The notes beneath the pieces are model-generated. The model did no database searches. It was not told the origin of the DNA and saw only the letters and a list, made by a program, of their open reading frames with translations. The translations under genes were made by a program, and so were the position numbers. Below are positions 34,701 through 49,600 of a stretch of DNA of 64,000 bases, one piece after another. Each line of letters starts with the position of its first letter. Positions within the stretch are counted from its first letter, which is position 1. The stretch is from Edolisoma coerulescens (taxonomy: Eukaryota > Chordata > Aves > Passeriformes > Campephagidae): assembly GCA_013397115.1 (NCBI GenBank), contig VWZW01002569.1, positions 2,471,645-2,535,644 of the forward strand. Reading direction: 5' to 3'.

Positions 34701-37700
34701 CTTCTGAGAGTGGCAAAAAGCAAACCAAGGAAATGAGAGGCAAAATGGCTCCTGAGACCTTCAGAGAGAACTTATTGCAAGACCATGATGAGAACTCTCC
34801 GGAAACTCTCCAGGATCTGGAGATATGAGATATCAAATATATGTTTTATCTCTTGATAGCAGTGCTCAAGTCACAAGGAGTACCTGATCAATGGCACTTC
34901 CATGTCTACGAAAGAAAATCAAAGAAAAGGGAAAGACTTTGGGAGAAGTCTGTCATTGCCAGTAACCCAAAGCCACAGAGAAGCAATATTCCCTCTTTGG
35001 TTGTGCAGCTGTTCAGTCTTGTGCTCCCTTTTTGGTTTTTATTTCTCCATAATGCTCCTGCCCTGATCCAGAAGTGTTGTCAGTCTGTGGAGAAAACAGA
35101 AATCTTCAGAGTTTTGGCACTGAAGTTCTAGGTAATGCCTCCCTTTATTTTACCACTACTAGCCTTTCTGCATGCCTGAAAGTATTGTGGAATGAGGGTA
35201 CAGACAGTGAAATCCTGCCACCCAAAACATAAAGGAGAAAGAGCAGAATTTACCTTTTAGTCAATCCCTGACTGTACTGTGTTGTCCCTGCAGATATCAT
35301 TCTGCTCTTTTCCCTCTGTATCCACAGTGTCAAAAGTGATAAGCCAAAAGCTTTTTTTTATACAGCTGAAAAGATATATTTAAGTCTCCTTTCAGATTTG
35401 ATTGTACAATTTTTATCACAGATGAGATTATTTTGTATATGCAAGCACTCTTCTTCCTAGATTCTTTATTTTTTATTGAAACAACCATTTCTCAATTTTT
35501 CAGTAACTTCTTTTTACTCTTGACAAAATCTTCCTGATTCTTTTTCTGTTTCTTTTCTGAACTCAAATATTGGATCCAATTAAATTAGCATCTTTATACA
35601 GTATTTAGCATGAAAAGTCTCACTGTTTAATACATACAGTCATGTATTTCTTCTGTCCAATGCTTAGTTTTTTTCTTCAACTGTTTGTACCTTAAGGACA
35701 ATTCATATTTCATCAAAAGATACAATAACACACTAAACATATACCCTCTCCTTCCTTCAAAAGATCATATCTAACCCCCTCTTCATGTGTTGAGGTATGC
35801 AGCCTTCATCCTGTTTCTACTGAAGACAATGAAAATATAAATTTTGTCTTTAAAGCAGATAATTCCAGCCCTTGACATGCAACTACAGTAAACACAGGTA
35901 ATAACCAGAAGGAGACATTATTTCCATAAACGGAGGAAGACGCAAGTCTTCAAGCTATAAGTCTCATGCTCTCATTGCTTAAAATCCATTAAAATACTCC
36001 TTTAAAGAAACATACATAAAAATCTCTGAGTATCATATGACACAATATAACCTATCACAGCAATAAATCGAAGATTCTGATCATGATTACAGATATTATC
36101 TCTTATTACCTGCAAAAGAAAATACAAGCCAGATATCCTATTTTGTATCCAGAATGTCTCTAGTGGCTTAGCAGCTTTCTAATGAATATCAGCTTAAAAT
36201 AAGCTCATCTCCTTAGAGAACTGCTTCTGTGAAGGCAATATTCCCAAAGAAAACCCATGACTGCTAAATAACCTTTGTTATACTCATATGGCAATGATCT
36301 ATTGGCCTAGGAAGCATGTACATTTTGTATAATTCTCAGTAAAAGGTAATTTTTTCCCTGGGAGGTTTTAAGAAAATATCCCTTTTAAATGTTGATGTAA
36401 AACTAATTCTCTTTCCTGACTGATTAACAAAAAATATTGCTGCCATGAAGGAGAAATGTCAATGACTGTGACAGCAGCCCAGGTTCGATTTGAAAAACAG
36501 TAGAAGAAAGACAAAGCCTAAATTAAGCTGCTCTCAAAACAATCTACTTAGGTGATGGGAAAGCTTTTAAAATCTCGCATGTAAAAAATTATTTTTTGTT
36601 ACTTATGTGTATTTCACACCAATTTATATCGAAGAATCCTAGCAGGCTCATGATGTAATTCTTATTCATCCCATGAAAGCTATTGGAAAGTTACCCCACA
36701 GCACCTTTTGCTAAATAAAGGAAATCAAAAGAAAACCCATTATTATTTGAATATGCTTTTCTGACAGATATAATGCAGTAATGGGAAACTTTTTCAGCAA
36801 CTAATCTGTACCCAACATAATTACAGTATTTGATAGTTTAGTTTTGACATATTTGTTACTTACCTCATTATCTTCCTATAAACCTAGATCATCATATTTA
36901 ATGATATTTTAAAAATCCTCCATCCGTGTTGAAAAGTTTTAAGCAGCATTCTTTCCCTTGCTCTTTCAGTACTTCTGGAATGTGTTGTTTGATTAGTGCA
37001 TGCCCTTTCCTCATTTAAATATGCTAAAATACTCACCTCTTCTGATTAGCAGTCTGCCATGCAAAGCCTTTGTGTTGCACTTTCTACTGATTTGTACTGA
37101 ATTTCACTGAGATCCAAGTCTGTGTCTCCTCTTTTCTATTGAACTCATTTATCTTTGACGGTCAGCCTCACATGTGCATTTGGTGTCAAGTGTTGGAGAG
37201 AGAAGCAGTCACAGAAAGGCCCCTGCTCCTTACTCTTAATTTCAGTACTGAAGGGAATGTGGATTCAATGCCTAGCAGTTGCCTTTCAAGTCAGCAGCAG
37301 AACCACAGATAATTATCAGAGTTTGGATTTGAAAATACTGTGCCAGACAAAAGGCTTCTTGACAAGTCTGCCTCTAGGGGATGGGAAAACGTAGCAGGAA
37401 GAAAATCACAGTGGCCTAGTACAATGAGAGAGTAGTATATAACCAGTTCTTGGGTCAAGATCCCACACTGGTTTCAACATATTGCTGGTACAATTACCCA
37501 CCCAGAGTAGGGGAGGGTTGAATAGGTGTCCCGTGTCTTGCTGTCTCAGTATTTCTAGAGTTTCTAATAAAACAAAAGCTCTTCTGGCCTTTTTCTTGCT
37601 GGTTATCTTTCATTTCATCTGATTTCAATGCAAATAAAGGGCCAAAGCCGTAGTTACTGTCCCCCACTGCAAAACCTGGCTTACTGAGGCAGTTGACACC

Positions 37701-40419
37701 TCAGGTGGCAAAACTGAAGCCTCCAGCATCTCTTTATCACTGGCACACCTTCTGTGCTAACTGGGCAAATGTGGGAGCTCTGCACTGACCAAGGTCCCAG
37801 CAGGGAAGAGAAAGACTAAGCTAAAAATCATGAGAAGAACAAAAAACTGGACTTGTATCTTCAGGTCTTTAATGTTTACGACAAAAATATTTTGAAGAGC
37901 AGTTAGTGTGTCTTTACTGAGAGACAGTAGAGCTGAAATCAATCAGGCGTCAGCTCTAAAACTTTAGAATAAATGTCCTTAACACCCTCACATAGGCCCA
38001 CCCAGTTTTCCAGCTATCAGTCTCTGCTTCCCTCAGAGGAGCACTCATGGAACAATGTGCATTAACCCTGAAAGGTATGCAAGGCACACAGCACATCCTA
38101 CAGATTCAAAAGAGTCACACCAGCATCTCTGAGGTCAGAACCGAGCCTATGGGCTTTAAAGCTCTGTCAACATTCAACAATAGCTGTTCAAACCACTTAG
38201 TTGCATTGAAAGCATATGTGAGGGCATCATATTGCAGCCATCAGAATCCATACAAAAAGCATAGCATCTGCAGAGCACCCAAGCCCCAACATCCAAATTT
38301 AGCTCTGCAGCTCCATTACAGCACAGCCAGGAATGGGTAGTCTTCCTCCGGGATGAGTAGACAGAGGACAAGCTGCCTTTAGTCTGCCCATAATGCTGGC
38401 AGCTTCCTCGTCCATGTGGCTGCTTTTGTACCGCTCAGAACTTGTAACACTTGCTCCCCAAAACACATCCAGGTGACATGGAGAAGGTACAAAGCCCTCT
38501 TCAATCCTTCCATCCCTGAAAGCAAAATCAGGTTTGGCCTTAATGGACAGTCAACTAGATGCAATTAAGAAGTGGGAATGGTGAGCAGCGAAGAAGGGAA
38601 TGCCATCCATTGCTCACTGCTTACCCTGTGACAAATGAATGGACCAGATACTGGGGTATTCTTCTCAGAGGAGAATCCTGAGATCCCATGAGGGAGAAAG
38701 CGACCTTTTGGAAGGAAAGAGTTGTCAGCCCAAGGATCCAAATGTTCCCATCTGAAGCTATAATTTTTCAATGTGCAGAAACAATGAAAAAAGACGTAGA
38801 AAAAAGAAAACACTTTTCCCCTAGTAAGGAAGTCTGATAAAAAGCGTTCTTTCATCTAGCATTTGATACTCAAATGCACTTTCCCATTCACAGTTGGATG
38901 GAGATTTTTTTTCAAGTTCAACCCTAATTTATTTATCTTAAAGCAGGCAATGTACTGTAATTTTACAATAAAGAACTCCCAATCAAAGCTTACCTTATCC
39001 AGAGGTAATTAATACAAAGATTGTTGAATTAAAGATGTGAGTCTTGACACTTTGGCAGGGGGTAAGGGACATGGTCTCAAAGGCACAAATTATGCCTGAA
39101 ACAGACCAATTAACACCATGTATCTTCTTTTATGTTAACTTCAATTAAGGTTTCTTAAAATTTTTAAAGTTATTTTCTTCTTTACAATCTCAGAATGTCA
39201 GAAATGTACATCAAAGAAAAACGCTTCAGTATGAACACCATAGGTAATGCTCATTTGCACACAAATCTGCATATTGGAAAGGAGTTCAGAGCCCATTTTG
39301 CATGAATTATTGCCGGATGTGAGTCAATGAATTAAACAGCTAAAAAATAACAACCATCCAAGTGATTATAAGCTACACCTACTTATGTTGACATAAAGAA
39401 TTTTTTAAAAAAGCACATCAGAATTGGAGGTAAGTTATAGTGGAAATAAAGAAGTGATCTAAAATACAGTGCTGGTCAGGCCTGTGTGTTTTACAATACT
39501 TTTCAAATTCATTTTGCTTATCACGTTTCACATATCCTGCGCTGGAAAAGAATATTTTTTTTTTTTTACCAGATGAAACAGAAATGGAAAAATTTCACAC
39601 TCTCATGTCTCTTGGTTTTGACAGTAAATCCATTGACTTTTTTTTCAGTATGTCATCTACGTAGCTTTTATTCTGCAGTCACCCATCTAAAAGTTTACTT
39701 TGTCCTTGTACAATTCCTCTTGTAAGTTGCTATCTCTTCATTTGCCACTGATTTGCCAGGACTTCCTTCTTTTCCTTCTGCCAGTGTGCAAACAACATAT
39801 TCCTGAAACTGTCACAGCAAAAATAAACATAGGCCAGCATGACTACTGCAGAAATAGTTTACTAAAGAAAGAGCTGATTCTTTGAAGGGTTAAATTTTAG
39901 ACACAAATAAATAAACAACTAAAAAGCAGAAATCCAAAGGTTTTTAATATAAAGCCCTTTTTTTCTGGTCAAATTTACTCCTTCTAGAACCTGCCTGTGG
40001 CTCCCCAATTCCAGTTTGCTCACTCCGAATCGTAATGGGCTGCAAACAACAGACTCCTCTGCTGGGGCCTTTTCTTTTCTCCCTCATAACTTCCCCACTC
40101 ATGAAAATTTTTTTTTTTTTTTTTTCTGAGCTTGTATAATGTTTGTAATTGTTTTACTGATTGCTTTTATTAATATATTCGGGGTTACGGATTTTCCACC
40201 AGAATTCATAATGAGTGTTCCACAGGGCTTTCGCTATATAGAATTCAAACCCCAGGTTGTGTGAGAGGTTATATATGTCAATTGGCATGCTGCTTCTCTC
40301 CTTTTTGGATGACATCCCTCTTAGAAAAAGAATGGTAGTTTGAGAAGTCTGAAGTTGATTGCATTTTTCAAAAATCAAGAAAGGGCTTTAAGAAGAAAGT
40401 GCTAAGTAGGATTGCAAAA
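28704..40419. other. Unique AT-rich DNA, no gene recognised
   Basis: About 11.7 kb with no open frame over 101 codons and no repeat family recognised. Simple-sequence features are a (TA)n run at 28834-28846, a short TA run near 34203-34209 and an 18-T run at 40108-40125. The 35.3-37.1 kb part is notably AT-rich and free of visible repeats, and could hold conserved non-coding DNA. That can only be judged by cross-species alignment. Confidence 0.5.
40108..40125. repeat. Poly(T) tract, 18 T
   Basis: An uninterrupted T homopolymer about 0.3 kb upstream of a plus-strand CR1 fragment. CR1 elements lack poly(A), so the two are probably unrelated. Confidence 0.9.
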
Positions 40420-40655
40420 ATTCTGATTGCACATAAGGGGAAAACATTCCACAGTAAGAGTGGTTATGAATGGGAACAGGCTGCACAGAGAGACTGTGCA
40501 ATCTGTCTGTCCTTGGAGACATTCAAAATGCGACTGGAAAAGCTCTAAGCAGCTTGATCTCACGTGGAAGTTAGGTCTGCATGGAGCAGGGGGTTGGACC
40601 AAACATCCTCCAGAGGTCCCTTCTGACCTGAATCTGTATATGGCTCTAATATGTG
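40420..40655 (+). mobile_element. CR1 LINE 3' end fragment, diverged
   Basis: The recognisable order is 'GGGAACAGGCTGCACAGAGA' (about 40471-40490), then 'CCTTGGAGACATTCAAAATG', 'GCAGGGGGTTGGACCA' and 'CCTCCAGAGGTCCCTTCTGA' (about 40608-40627). These are the standard CR1 3' UTR landmarks, more diverged than in the copy at 28.3 kb. The trailing part ('CTGTATATGGCTCTAATATG') is a decayed form of the usual terminal ATTCTATG repeats. The 113-codon minus-strand and 95-codon plus-strand frames over this region are by-products of the repeat. Confidence 0.92.
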
Positions 40656-43600
40656 ACTCTACAGCCTCAATATTAATGGAAAAAGAAATTGACTGGGCCA
40701 AAAGCCTGATGTAGTTAACAGCAATGTCTACACTTTCCAACATATTCTTTCTGCTCTCCTAATAGCTGCCACACTCACTATGGTGCTTAAGCCAGTGATA
40801 ATCCAGAACGCATGCCCAGAGCAGAACTTGGGTGTTTTGGCGAGCAGCGTGTCTGCTGTGGGTTGCACTTTTCTATAGGTTACAACATTTATTATAGTAA
40901 TTATAGCAGCTTGTCCTTTAAAGAGCTTTAGGAGAAGTGGAGCATGACCCCAGCTTCCACTACATTAAAAATTACTTAATCATTCCCAACCACCAGAGGA
41001 ACAAGTAATGGTTAAGGTCAAATGTAGGTTTTGTATGTACTTTGCTCTCTAAAGACCCTCAAGAGTTTGGTAGTTATAATAAATTTTACACCTGTATTAC
41101 CCCCATCTTTTTATGTTTGTGATCACAGGGCAAAAAGAAAAAACAGGGAAGAAGAAAGAAAAAGCCAGATCGGCTTAAATTGTAGGGGCTCACATTCCAT
41201 CTGTTTTAGCTCATTTTTTTTGTCTGAGATGTCAATTTTTTAAAAGACCAACTGTGATAAAACCTATCTTTGATCAACAATTCTGTAAACATTGGCCCTT
41301 GGCCAAAACTCATCTGTTTCTTCAGTTTGGGCTCAATTAGAAGACTCTACTTTTTCATGAACTCTGTCATGAAACTCCTAAAGAACTGCAGCTCCAATGG
41401 GAAGGGACATTTCTGTTGGGTTACAGGCAACTTTTGCTAGCCCGGCTACCTAAGTAAGCCTTTTGCTAAAGTCAGTCACCGAGCTTGATCCTTCTGAGCA
41501 TCCCAAATCTTGCTCGCTGAGATGAAAGAAAATATTATTTCTATTAAGAGTGAATTTTGGCCTCAGTAAAGGACACAACCTAATCTGTTTTGGTTTTAAA
41601 CCAGAAAAATTCTGCCTGTAATTCTGGCTGTTTTGTTCTTCAGCTGCAGACTGAGAAGAAAGACTATGGTAGCTGACATTTAGCCAGCTGATGGGATTGT
41701 ATCAGCAAGTTGGTATTTTCAATGAAAAGCCTGTGTACAGACATTTACCTGCAAGAAATGCAGGCAGTCTGTGTGCTATTTTAGGATTCACAGTGGACCA
41801 CTGTCCAAAAAGTGTGGAATCACTAGTTAAAGCAACCACCACTACTACAGAGAGAAGGGGTCACCCATTTAGCACTTCTGAAGAACACAAAGTCTGACCA
41901 GGAGGCCCAGCCATTAGTGTTTTACCACCATAATACTGAACATGAGTGTAACTCCTGCTTGTTCAACCTCAAAGAAAACGATAGAGATACAAAAAAAAAA
42001 AAAAAGTCTCTCCTTCTTATGCACTCTTGCTCTATCTGGACATAAATAGTAAGGATAATCTACGCTGCTATCGGTCATCTGCAAAAAAAAAGACTGAGGC
42101 CATTGGGCAAGTAGGATAATTCCACACAATATTGTACCAGGGCAGGGTAGTAGAGGAGGGGCTTGTTAGCTGTGAGTATTCATATAGGGACAGGTTATTA
42201 AGGCTATTTAAGTACCTAAACTCCCATTAGAACTAAGCTGTGAGGCACCTGAATTGGTGTATTCAAACATCAAGAAAACAGTGAATGCTTTAATCTATGG
42301 CCAACCCCTTATAAACAGAACTGCAGGATTCAGTCTGCAAACATCATCATGAACCAAACCCTACAGAATTCTCACAATTATTACTATTAGGCCAAGTAAT
42401 CATCTCCAAACGTAAATGATGGAAGTACTGTTACTTGAGTTATTTAAAGCTACATTAGACAATTCTCCAGGGAATATTTTGGGGGGAAGAGTGGAGACTT
42501 TGTTATGATTAGACCAAGGCTATAAATAGGAAGATATTAATGCAGGGCAGCATTACTGAAACAGCAATGCTGTTTTATGGGGTTTTTATAATCTGAAACT
42601 AGGGAAATTCTCACTTCCCACAGCAGTCTCTGCCATCCCCAATTGCTCCTATTACACCGACCAGCAATAACACCTTGTGGCTTCTCATTCATCTGCAGTG
42701 CTGTAACTTGTACCTTTCTTCTCATGAGATGTCAGAAACAGGGAGATCTTGTGCCTTTCTCTTGAGGTTGTATGTGGCTTTTGATTCCAAGGTTTACAGC
42801 CCACATGCATTTGGCTGATCCAGTAGGGCTTGGACTCTAAGAGCAGAAGTCTTAGAGCAATATGGTCAAAATAAGTGCAATGTGGCACCTCTGTGCTTCG
42901 GAATGAGGAATGCATAAGACAGTCTCCAGTCTCTTCAACAAGGAGCATGTAAAGATGTGTTACACATCCACTTACAAGTAGACAGCCTTTCAGTCCATAC
43001 TTAATAGGCTTTGGAAGGTGTCGTGCTTTCTTCTGTGTGGCAGCATGTATTTTGGTTCAAGTAGCTGGAAGAGTAAGTTCAAGGTTAACAAGATGGACAC
43101 CTGGAAGCAGCGGGATGTTTCCTCAGCCCCCTGTCATCGTAAGGATCTACATGTATGCAAGTGAAGGTAAAGCAGAGGAAGAAAATACTTCTAGTTCAGA
43201 AAAATCTGTCCTTGTTCCCCTACATAAATCTAAAGATATGCATCATGTACAAAGGACAGAAAAGCCAAGCACTTCAGGCAACATATGCTATCCACAAAGG
43301 CAGAATTCCAAGGGAATCCCTAAAAACAAGAGAGTTTGGTGATTTGAGAAACAGGGCCATCTACTTTTTAAAATCTCTTTTGTTTTAATTTGGGGTGTCT
43401 CCTTCCTTTGTCTGATTTTTGCTTGTTTGTTTCAAGAAGAACTACTCCTGCCTTGTCAGCTCAATCTAGAGGCAGTGAAAGTTGTGGAAGGTGCTTCTTC
43501 ATCTGTTGGATTTCTAATTCTGACCCATAACATCACATCACAGGCACCAACAGGCACCAGCATACGGTACAGTTTCTCAATAAAACAAGCCTTTTTTTTC

Positions 43601-46600
43601 TTTCAAGCACTTTCTTAAAATGAGGTTTATGTGCCTATCAACATGAGCCAGAGTAGTGTTTACGAACCCTTCTGAATTCACCAAGAAAATGGGATGTGAC
43701 ATCCAGAATTATGGGATATTCAATTACTTCCAACCCACCTGCACACTTGGCTTATCAAGGCCATGTGATTGTGTTCTCTGCCAGCTTCTAACATCCCCAC
43801 AAACATCACTTTGCATGAGAGCTTACTTTTTTGTCTTAGACTTTAGTGTGTAGGTTAAAGATGAAGCTGAGGAAAATGTTCCACAGGCACACACACTAGG
43901 GCTGGGCAGATGGCTTCAATAGGCTGGCATGCACACATGAAAGCAAACATGCTTTTACATGGGAAAACATTCTGCTGGCCTAATTCCCATCCTGGTCTCA
44001 CCCATTTTTCTTGTGATGTGGCCCTGCTACCTTTGCCTGCAGGAATGGCAGGTGAGTTGTGAGGACAGGTATGTGAAATACCTACAGGAGTGCTATCGAG
44101 AAAATCACCGTTCCTGAAAATAAATAATAGCAGCACTTCTGCTCTCCCCACGAATGCACAAGGGGACACATTGTGAATCATGTCACACCATTTACTAATT
44201 CTTGCCTCAGTTCTTGCCCTAAGTCCCCACTGCTTGTTACTGAATACTAGTCCTTTCTAAAAGTTAAAAAAATCCTTGGTATTGTGACATTCCAGAAAGC
44301 ACAAGCAAAGCTCAGACTCCTCTTCTAGTGCAGACAACATCTTTCTTCTGCCTGAGCAATGGTATTTTGCTGCAGGTCATACAGAAGAAAAGCCCAGCGC
44401 TGCGACAAGTAGACCTTCAGAGACCAAGGCCCACCCCTTCCTGCCACTGCTGTATGTGGCCTTCAGGCTTAAAAATGCTCTCCTTTTGCCGCAGTCACAA
44501 TGTTTTAAGCCAGAATTTTGTGCTAGACTTTTTCAAAGAAAAAAATGTTCTTCTAAGTATTGTTTAGGCACCCAGGGTGAGGCAGAGTCTGTGCACATGA
44601 TGCTACAGAAATTATCACTGCCCTGTTTCATCCACTTGCATACACTGCACACAGAATTGCTTGTGGAATCTCAACAGAAGACAAGAAGCCCAGAAACTGG
44701 CCAAGGAGGAGAAACACAGACCCTTCTTTTTTCCATTCTGAAAGAAAACTTTTAAAATGCAGACCTGCATTTCACTCCCTCTCAGTCTCATACATCATCA
44801 AAGTTCTTTCAGTAACAGTGACTGGATTTTAAGCATAAGAATGCACCGAGCACTCCTCCCCCAGCCCCAATCTGCACATACAGATATGCTACAAGACATT
44901 CTCCAAATCCCTCCTGCTGAACCTGGTTTAAAATCAACACACAAACAGCAGAACACAGGCTACGGTTGCTGTCCATATTAACAGCTTCTTTTTGAAGACA
45001 GAATTAGTGGGAAGGCAAGAGGTAAAAAATCACTGTCGCATCATCTCTGACACAGACTCTGAAACACCGCTGCGTACCTATGAGCACTTTTATTTCAAGT
45101 GATTTATTTGAAGGAACTCTCAGTTCAGTTAAATACATGTCCCCAGCAGAAAGCAAGCCGACTATATAAACAGTCAGGTTATAAACAGACTATATAAACA
45201 CTCTCATCCCAGCTTAGTCTTGCCCGATATATTCATTTTTCCATTTCCACTCTGCTTGATGGACACATATTGATTACTTCTCATCATTCTAATTAAATAC
45301 ATTTGTAGCATTGATATCTTCAGACCCGTGACTTCTTCCAGGACAATAGTACAAGGAAAAAGAAAGTCACATGACTATCGAGCTAAGAACACTTGAATCT
45401 CACAAGTACTTATTTAGTGGTGAGCATTGGTGTCAGTGTTCCTTGTCATTGATAGGGTAGGACTTCGATCTGAAAATGATCTTACAGGCGGCTGCTGTTA
45501 TCAGTATCACATCATTTGGCAAATTTTAAAGGTGACCTTTGGAATACAAAGGTAGACTTCCAAAAGATCATGTTAGGAAATGGGACCTCTTCCTGGAGAT
45601 TGCCTATCCTGTTTTATTGTTCTGCTAACTCTCATCCCCCTCAGAGGATTTGCATGTGACACTTCTCAGCTATTTACTGCTCTTTATTGCACAATTCCTG
45701 TACAAACCTGAAATTATAAAGTGGAAAAAACCCATCTTTTATTTTGTAGTATTTGGGCGGCTAGATTCTTTGTTGCTTTTTATGATGCAGTGAAAACCTG
45801 TGTGACAGCTGACTCTAGTGATAGAGCACTTCATTTTTTCATAGCTCTGAGCAGCCTAGAAACAAATGTCACCTACATACAGAGGTGCAGTAATTAAGTA
45901 AATTCTAAAAGTCCATTGGCTTTTGAAATAATGTTTTCTACAAAAACTGTGTAGCAGAAGGCAAACTAACCCCCAGGTGACTGTCCCAACCACATCTGTA
46001 ACAGCAAGGCTGCTTCTGTCGCACAAGCAGCCTCATAATCATAGCATTAAGTCTGTGCTCAATATGTTTTGGAAAAAACAATGCCATTTCAAAGCTGCAG
46101 CTGAGAAACGTAAACATACATATTAAAAGAGCGCAAAAAAAGATTTCTGTAATTAGCTGCTTTTTTATATTATTCAATATTTTTGCAGAGGACAAGGCAG
46201 AGAAACAAGCGAGGTGAATACAAGGACAATCATTGCTTCTGTTTATCGAAGAAGTCCAACTTCCCACTAAACACTTTTTCTTTAACTCTTTGAGAAACAA
46301 GTCATTAAATAAGACCAAGAGAGAACATACTCATGACTCAGGTTAGGTTAAAAACAGTAGTATATTTTCAGTCTCTTTTTACACCCGTTTGCCAGTGTTT
46401 CCTTGGTGTGAATTTTATCTGTAATGCAGCTAGTTAAAAGGGACTTGATTCACCACTTCTTCCTCTCCTTCAGATAGTGATATCTGACAAAAGCACCATC
46501 ATGCCAGAAGGACAACATACAGTGAAAATAACTACTAGAGATGCCAGGCAGCATTAACAGGAGCTCAGGGAGAGATTCAGAAATTAATTGCACCTAAGTA

Positions 46601-49600
46601 ATTAGGAATATCTATTTCTTGCAAGTTTTTTCTTCTAGCACTTGCCCAGGACTTGCGGATAATATTTCTGCCCTTCCAGCATTTAGGGTGGAAAAAATTA
46701 AAACAGATAATTTCACATTTTGCTGAATTCCAGTGGGTTCTGACTGGATAAAGCGAAATAAGTCTAACAAACTGCTCGTGCAAAGAACAAGTTCAATATT
46801 ATAATGTATTGAAATGCTGATTTAGGTATCGTATCAGTAGATTATACTGTCATCTAGTGGCAACTACTTAACTTGCATTCCAAAATACTGGAGACCAGTC
46901 TAGAGACTGTAGATATCTACAAAGGAATTTTCTCTTGACCAGCTCCCGAAAACAGCCAAATGTTCAAGGAAACTTTCAAAGGCTATCACCGTAATAACGG
47001 ACGACTCAGACATACATTGTGACCTCGACCCTCCTGCACACGTTGAAAATAAAAAGCCCCTAAAAACTATCTCAGAAGATGCATAGCCCCCCCTAAACTT
47101 ACCCTACTTCCTGAATAGTGGAAGGTAAAAATCATGAGCTGAAAGTTAGAGAAAAGACAGAGCCCTCTATTAAGATGCAAAGTAAAAAATACTAGTCCTT
47201 AACACATCACATTAGGAACTATCTGGTGCTATTTTACTCTTTTTTATAGGAACGCATTTTACTTGGATGTCACTGACAGAAGAATGCATGAAGTCAAATA
47301 CTAACTTGGAAACAGATTAAGCAATAAACTCACAGGAACTTCCAGATGTTCAGAGAACAGAAGTAAATGGAAGAAAAAGGACAAAAACATTACTAGATGA
47401 ATATGAGCAGTGGTTCAAGCATGATTAAGAAACCACAAGCTTGTTTAAGAGCCACAATTCTGTGTCCGCCCCATTCTAACATAAAACTGCCCATAAAAGA
47501 GTTGATTAAATGATTTTTAGAATCAATCCACTACTCACAGAGCCAGACAGAAAGAGCACAGTGGCATTGAACAGTTTGCCAAGCTAAAGTACTGACCAGT
47601 GTGCTCAGAGAAAAACAGTAGTTTTCAATTTTCCTATGCCACCAGCCAAAGCATACAGTCAGGAGTACTCTGCTATCTTTTATTTTTCTGAAGGATAATA
47701 TAGATAAGAGATCTGAAAAACAAGTCCAAGGAGAAGAAGAGGGAAAACAGCAAAGAAAGAGCAGATTGAGCAAACACTGAAGGATGGGCCCTAGGGAAAA
47801 ATGTACAAGACCTTTGGGGCCAGATGCCGACTGGAAGTGAGGAGTGTGGGCACAGATGCTGTGTTATTGCTCTTTAATCATTCTGATGTTACTCAGGGAT
47901 GAGTAAGACTTGGGGGAAGGGACGATGTACAGCCCTGTCTGGGACCTTGTCCTGCAACACAGACCCCCTGCATCCCTCTCCCAAAGATATAGCTCTATCT
48001 GCCCAGGGAAACAGGTGTTTGTACATCCATATTTGCACCCAAGAAGCAGCTCTTTTTTTGCCTACAATACCACAGATTTAATCAGCCCTTTTGAGGACAG
48101 GTCATGACTCTTACAGTCAGGTTCAGCACTGTGCCAGTGTAACCATAGCTCACATATAAAGTGTCTGTGTAAGAGAAAGCAGGCATGAAAAGTAACTTCT
48201 AGCTGCACCAAGAAGGTGGTTTTTCAGATATGTTGCTGTTATTGGAAAATTTTGTTGGGAATTTTTCTGGGCAGATGGTTACACTGTTTATCCAGACTAT
48301 TTTATGTTCCATTTCTTGCACGTCCTGATATTTTGTTTGCTTTTGTGGATTGCTGTGGGAGAGATACTAATGTCTGCTGGACTAGACCTTTGTGTTGGAC
48401 TTGTGCAGATGTCCTGGTTGTGAAATCCTGTGTTCTCCATTACCTATTATCTATCTCCCAAGCCATCCAGTTCTCCAGTGAATTCTCTTTTTATGGCTGT
48501 AACAAGTAAATTTTCTGTCTTTCACAACTCATGACAAAAGGCAGTGTTCCACAATTTATTTATACTTATATTTTTGTAATTGGCACAAATGAAATGATCT
48601 ACAGGAAGGGATTTTCAGTGGTATAAATACATGTTATCACAAAAAACACATTTGTAACAGCATTAAAGAAACTTCAAAACTAAAAAGCATTTTGATTGCA
48701 GCAGGCCATTTAATATGCATACCCCTCACTGAAATTAAGCTACATTAGCTAATCAGTGAAGAAATAAGAGAAGCAATATCTTGGTGTGAATTAACAATGC
48801 TGCCTCTGCAAGACAGTTAATTGAGATCTGAAACACAGGGAATTAAAAACAAGAGCCCTAAATATTCAGAACTAGAACATGTTCTAAAGTTTGACAGCAC
48901 TCTTACTTAACGAAAAATGTCTTATCTTTTCATCAGAAAGGCATGACCAAAAAATCAAACATCAAGGGATGACAACTCATTCATCTAACTGCGTTTGTAG
49001 CTCAGGTTTATAGAGAAGAAAAGTGCAAAAGGAGGGGCAGTTTTTTTATCCTGTGTTTCTAGACCTGTATTATCATGGTTACTGCTACCAGTACTCACTG
49101 CCAGAAAAGCAAGCGGTCTTGACCAAGAAACTCCTGTGCTAGGCACTGCAAAGGAAGATACAGGCCTTCCTTAGATGCCATTCAGGAGACAACAGATGGA
49201 TGGAGACAGACCATGTTCTGCAAGGACTTTAGGGCCAGGCAGGAGGGACCAGTCCCAGAGCATGAGCAGCTCAGCTCCACTCTGTGGTTTGAGAACAGCA
49301 CTTAACCAAGGATAACAACACCCTCCACATGGGATAATATGATTAATTGTCTCCAACTCATAGATGGCAAGACAATCTCAGCAAAATTACTGCTTGAATA
49401 AGCACAAGTTTTATACATACGGATGATGATGATGACTGTGCTGTACTGACACATGTCAGGGAAGCCTGTGGTACCCCACAAGGCTGCCTCAACTGTCCGG
49501 GTATTATGTCCAGAAACCAAAAGCCTTTCAGCATAAGTTGGTCACACATACATCTCTTCCACATTCTGCACTCTGCCCAGCTCATGACAGAGCAGGGGCC

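Noticed and set aside
34841..35131. 96-codon plus-strand frame
   Set aside because: No recognisable domain, no splice context, and a length within chance expectation for this composition.
40402..40743. 113-codon minus-strand open frame
   Set aside because: It is the antisense of the CR1 3' tail at 40420-40655.
45938..46318. 126-codon minus-strand frame with hydrophobic stretches
   Set aside because: Cys/Phe/Leu-rich segments arise easily from AT-rich antisense sequence. No signal for a gene, and no domain recognised.
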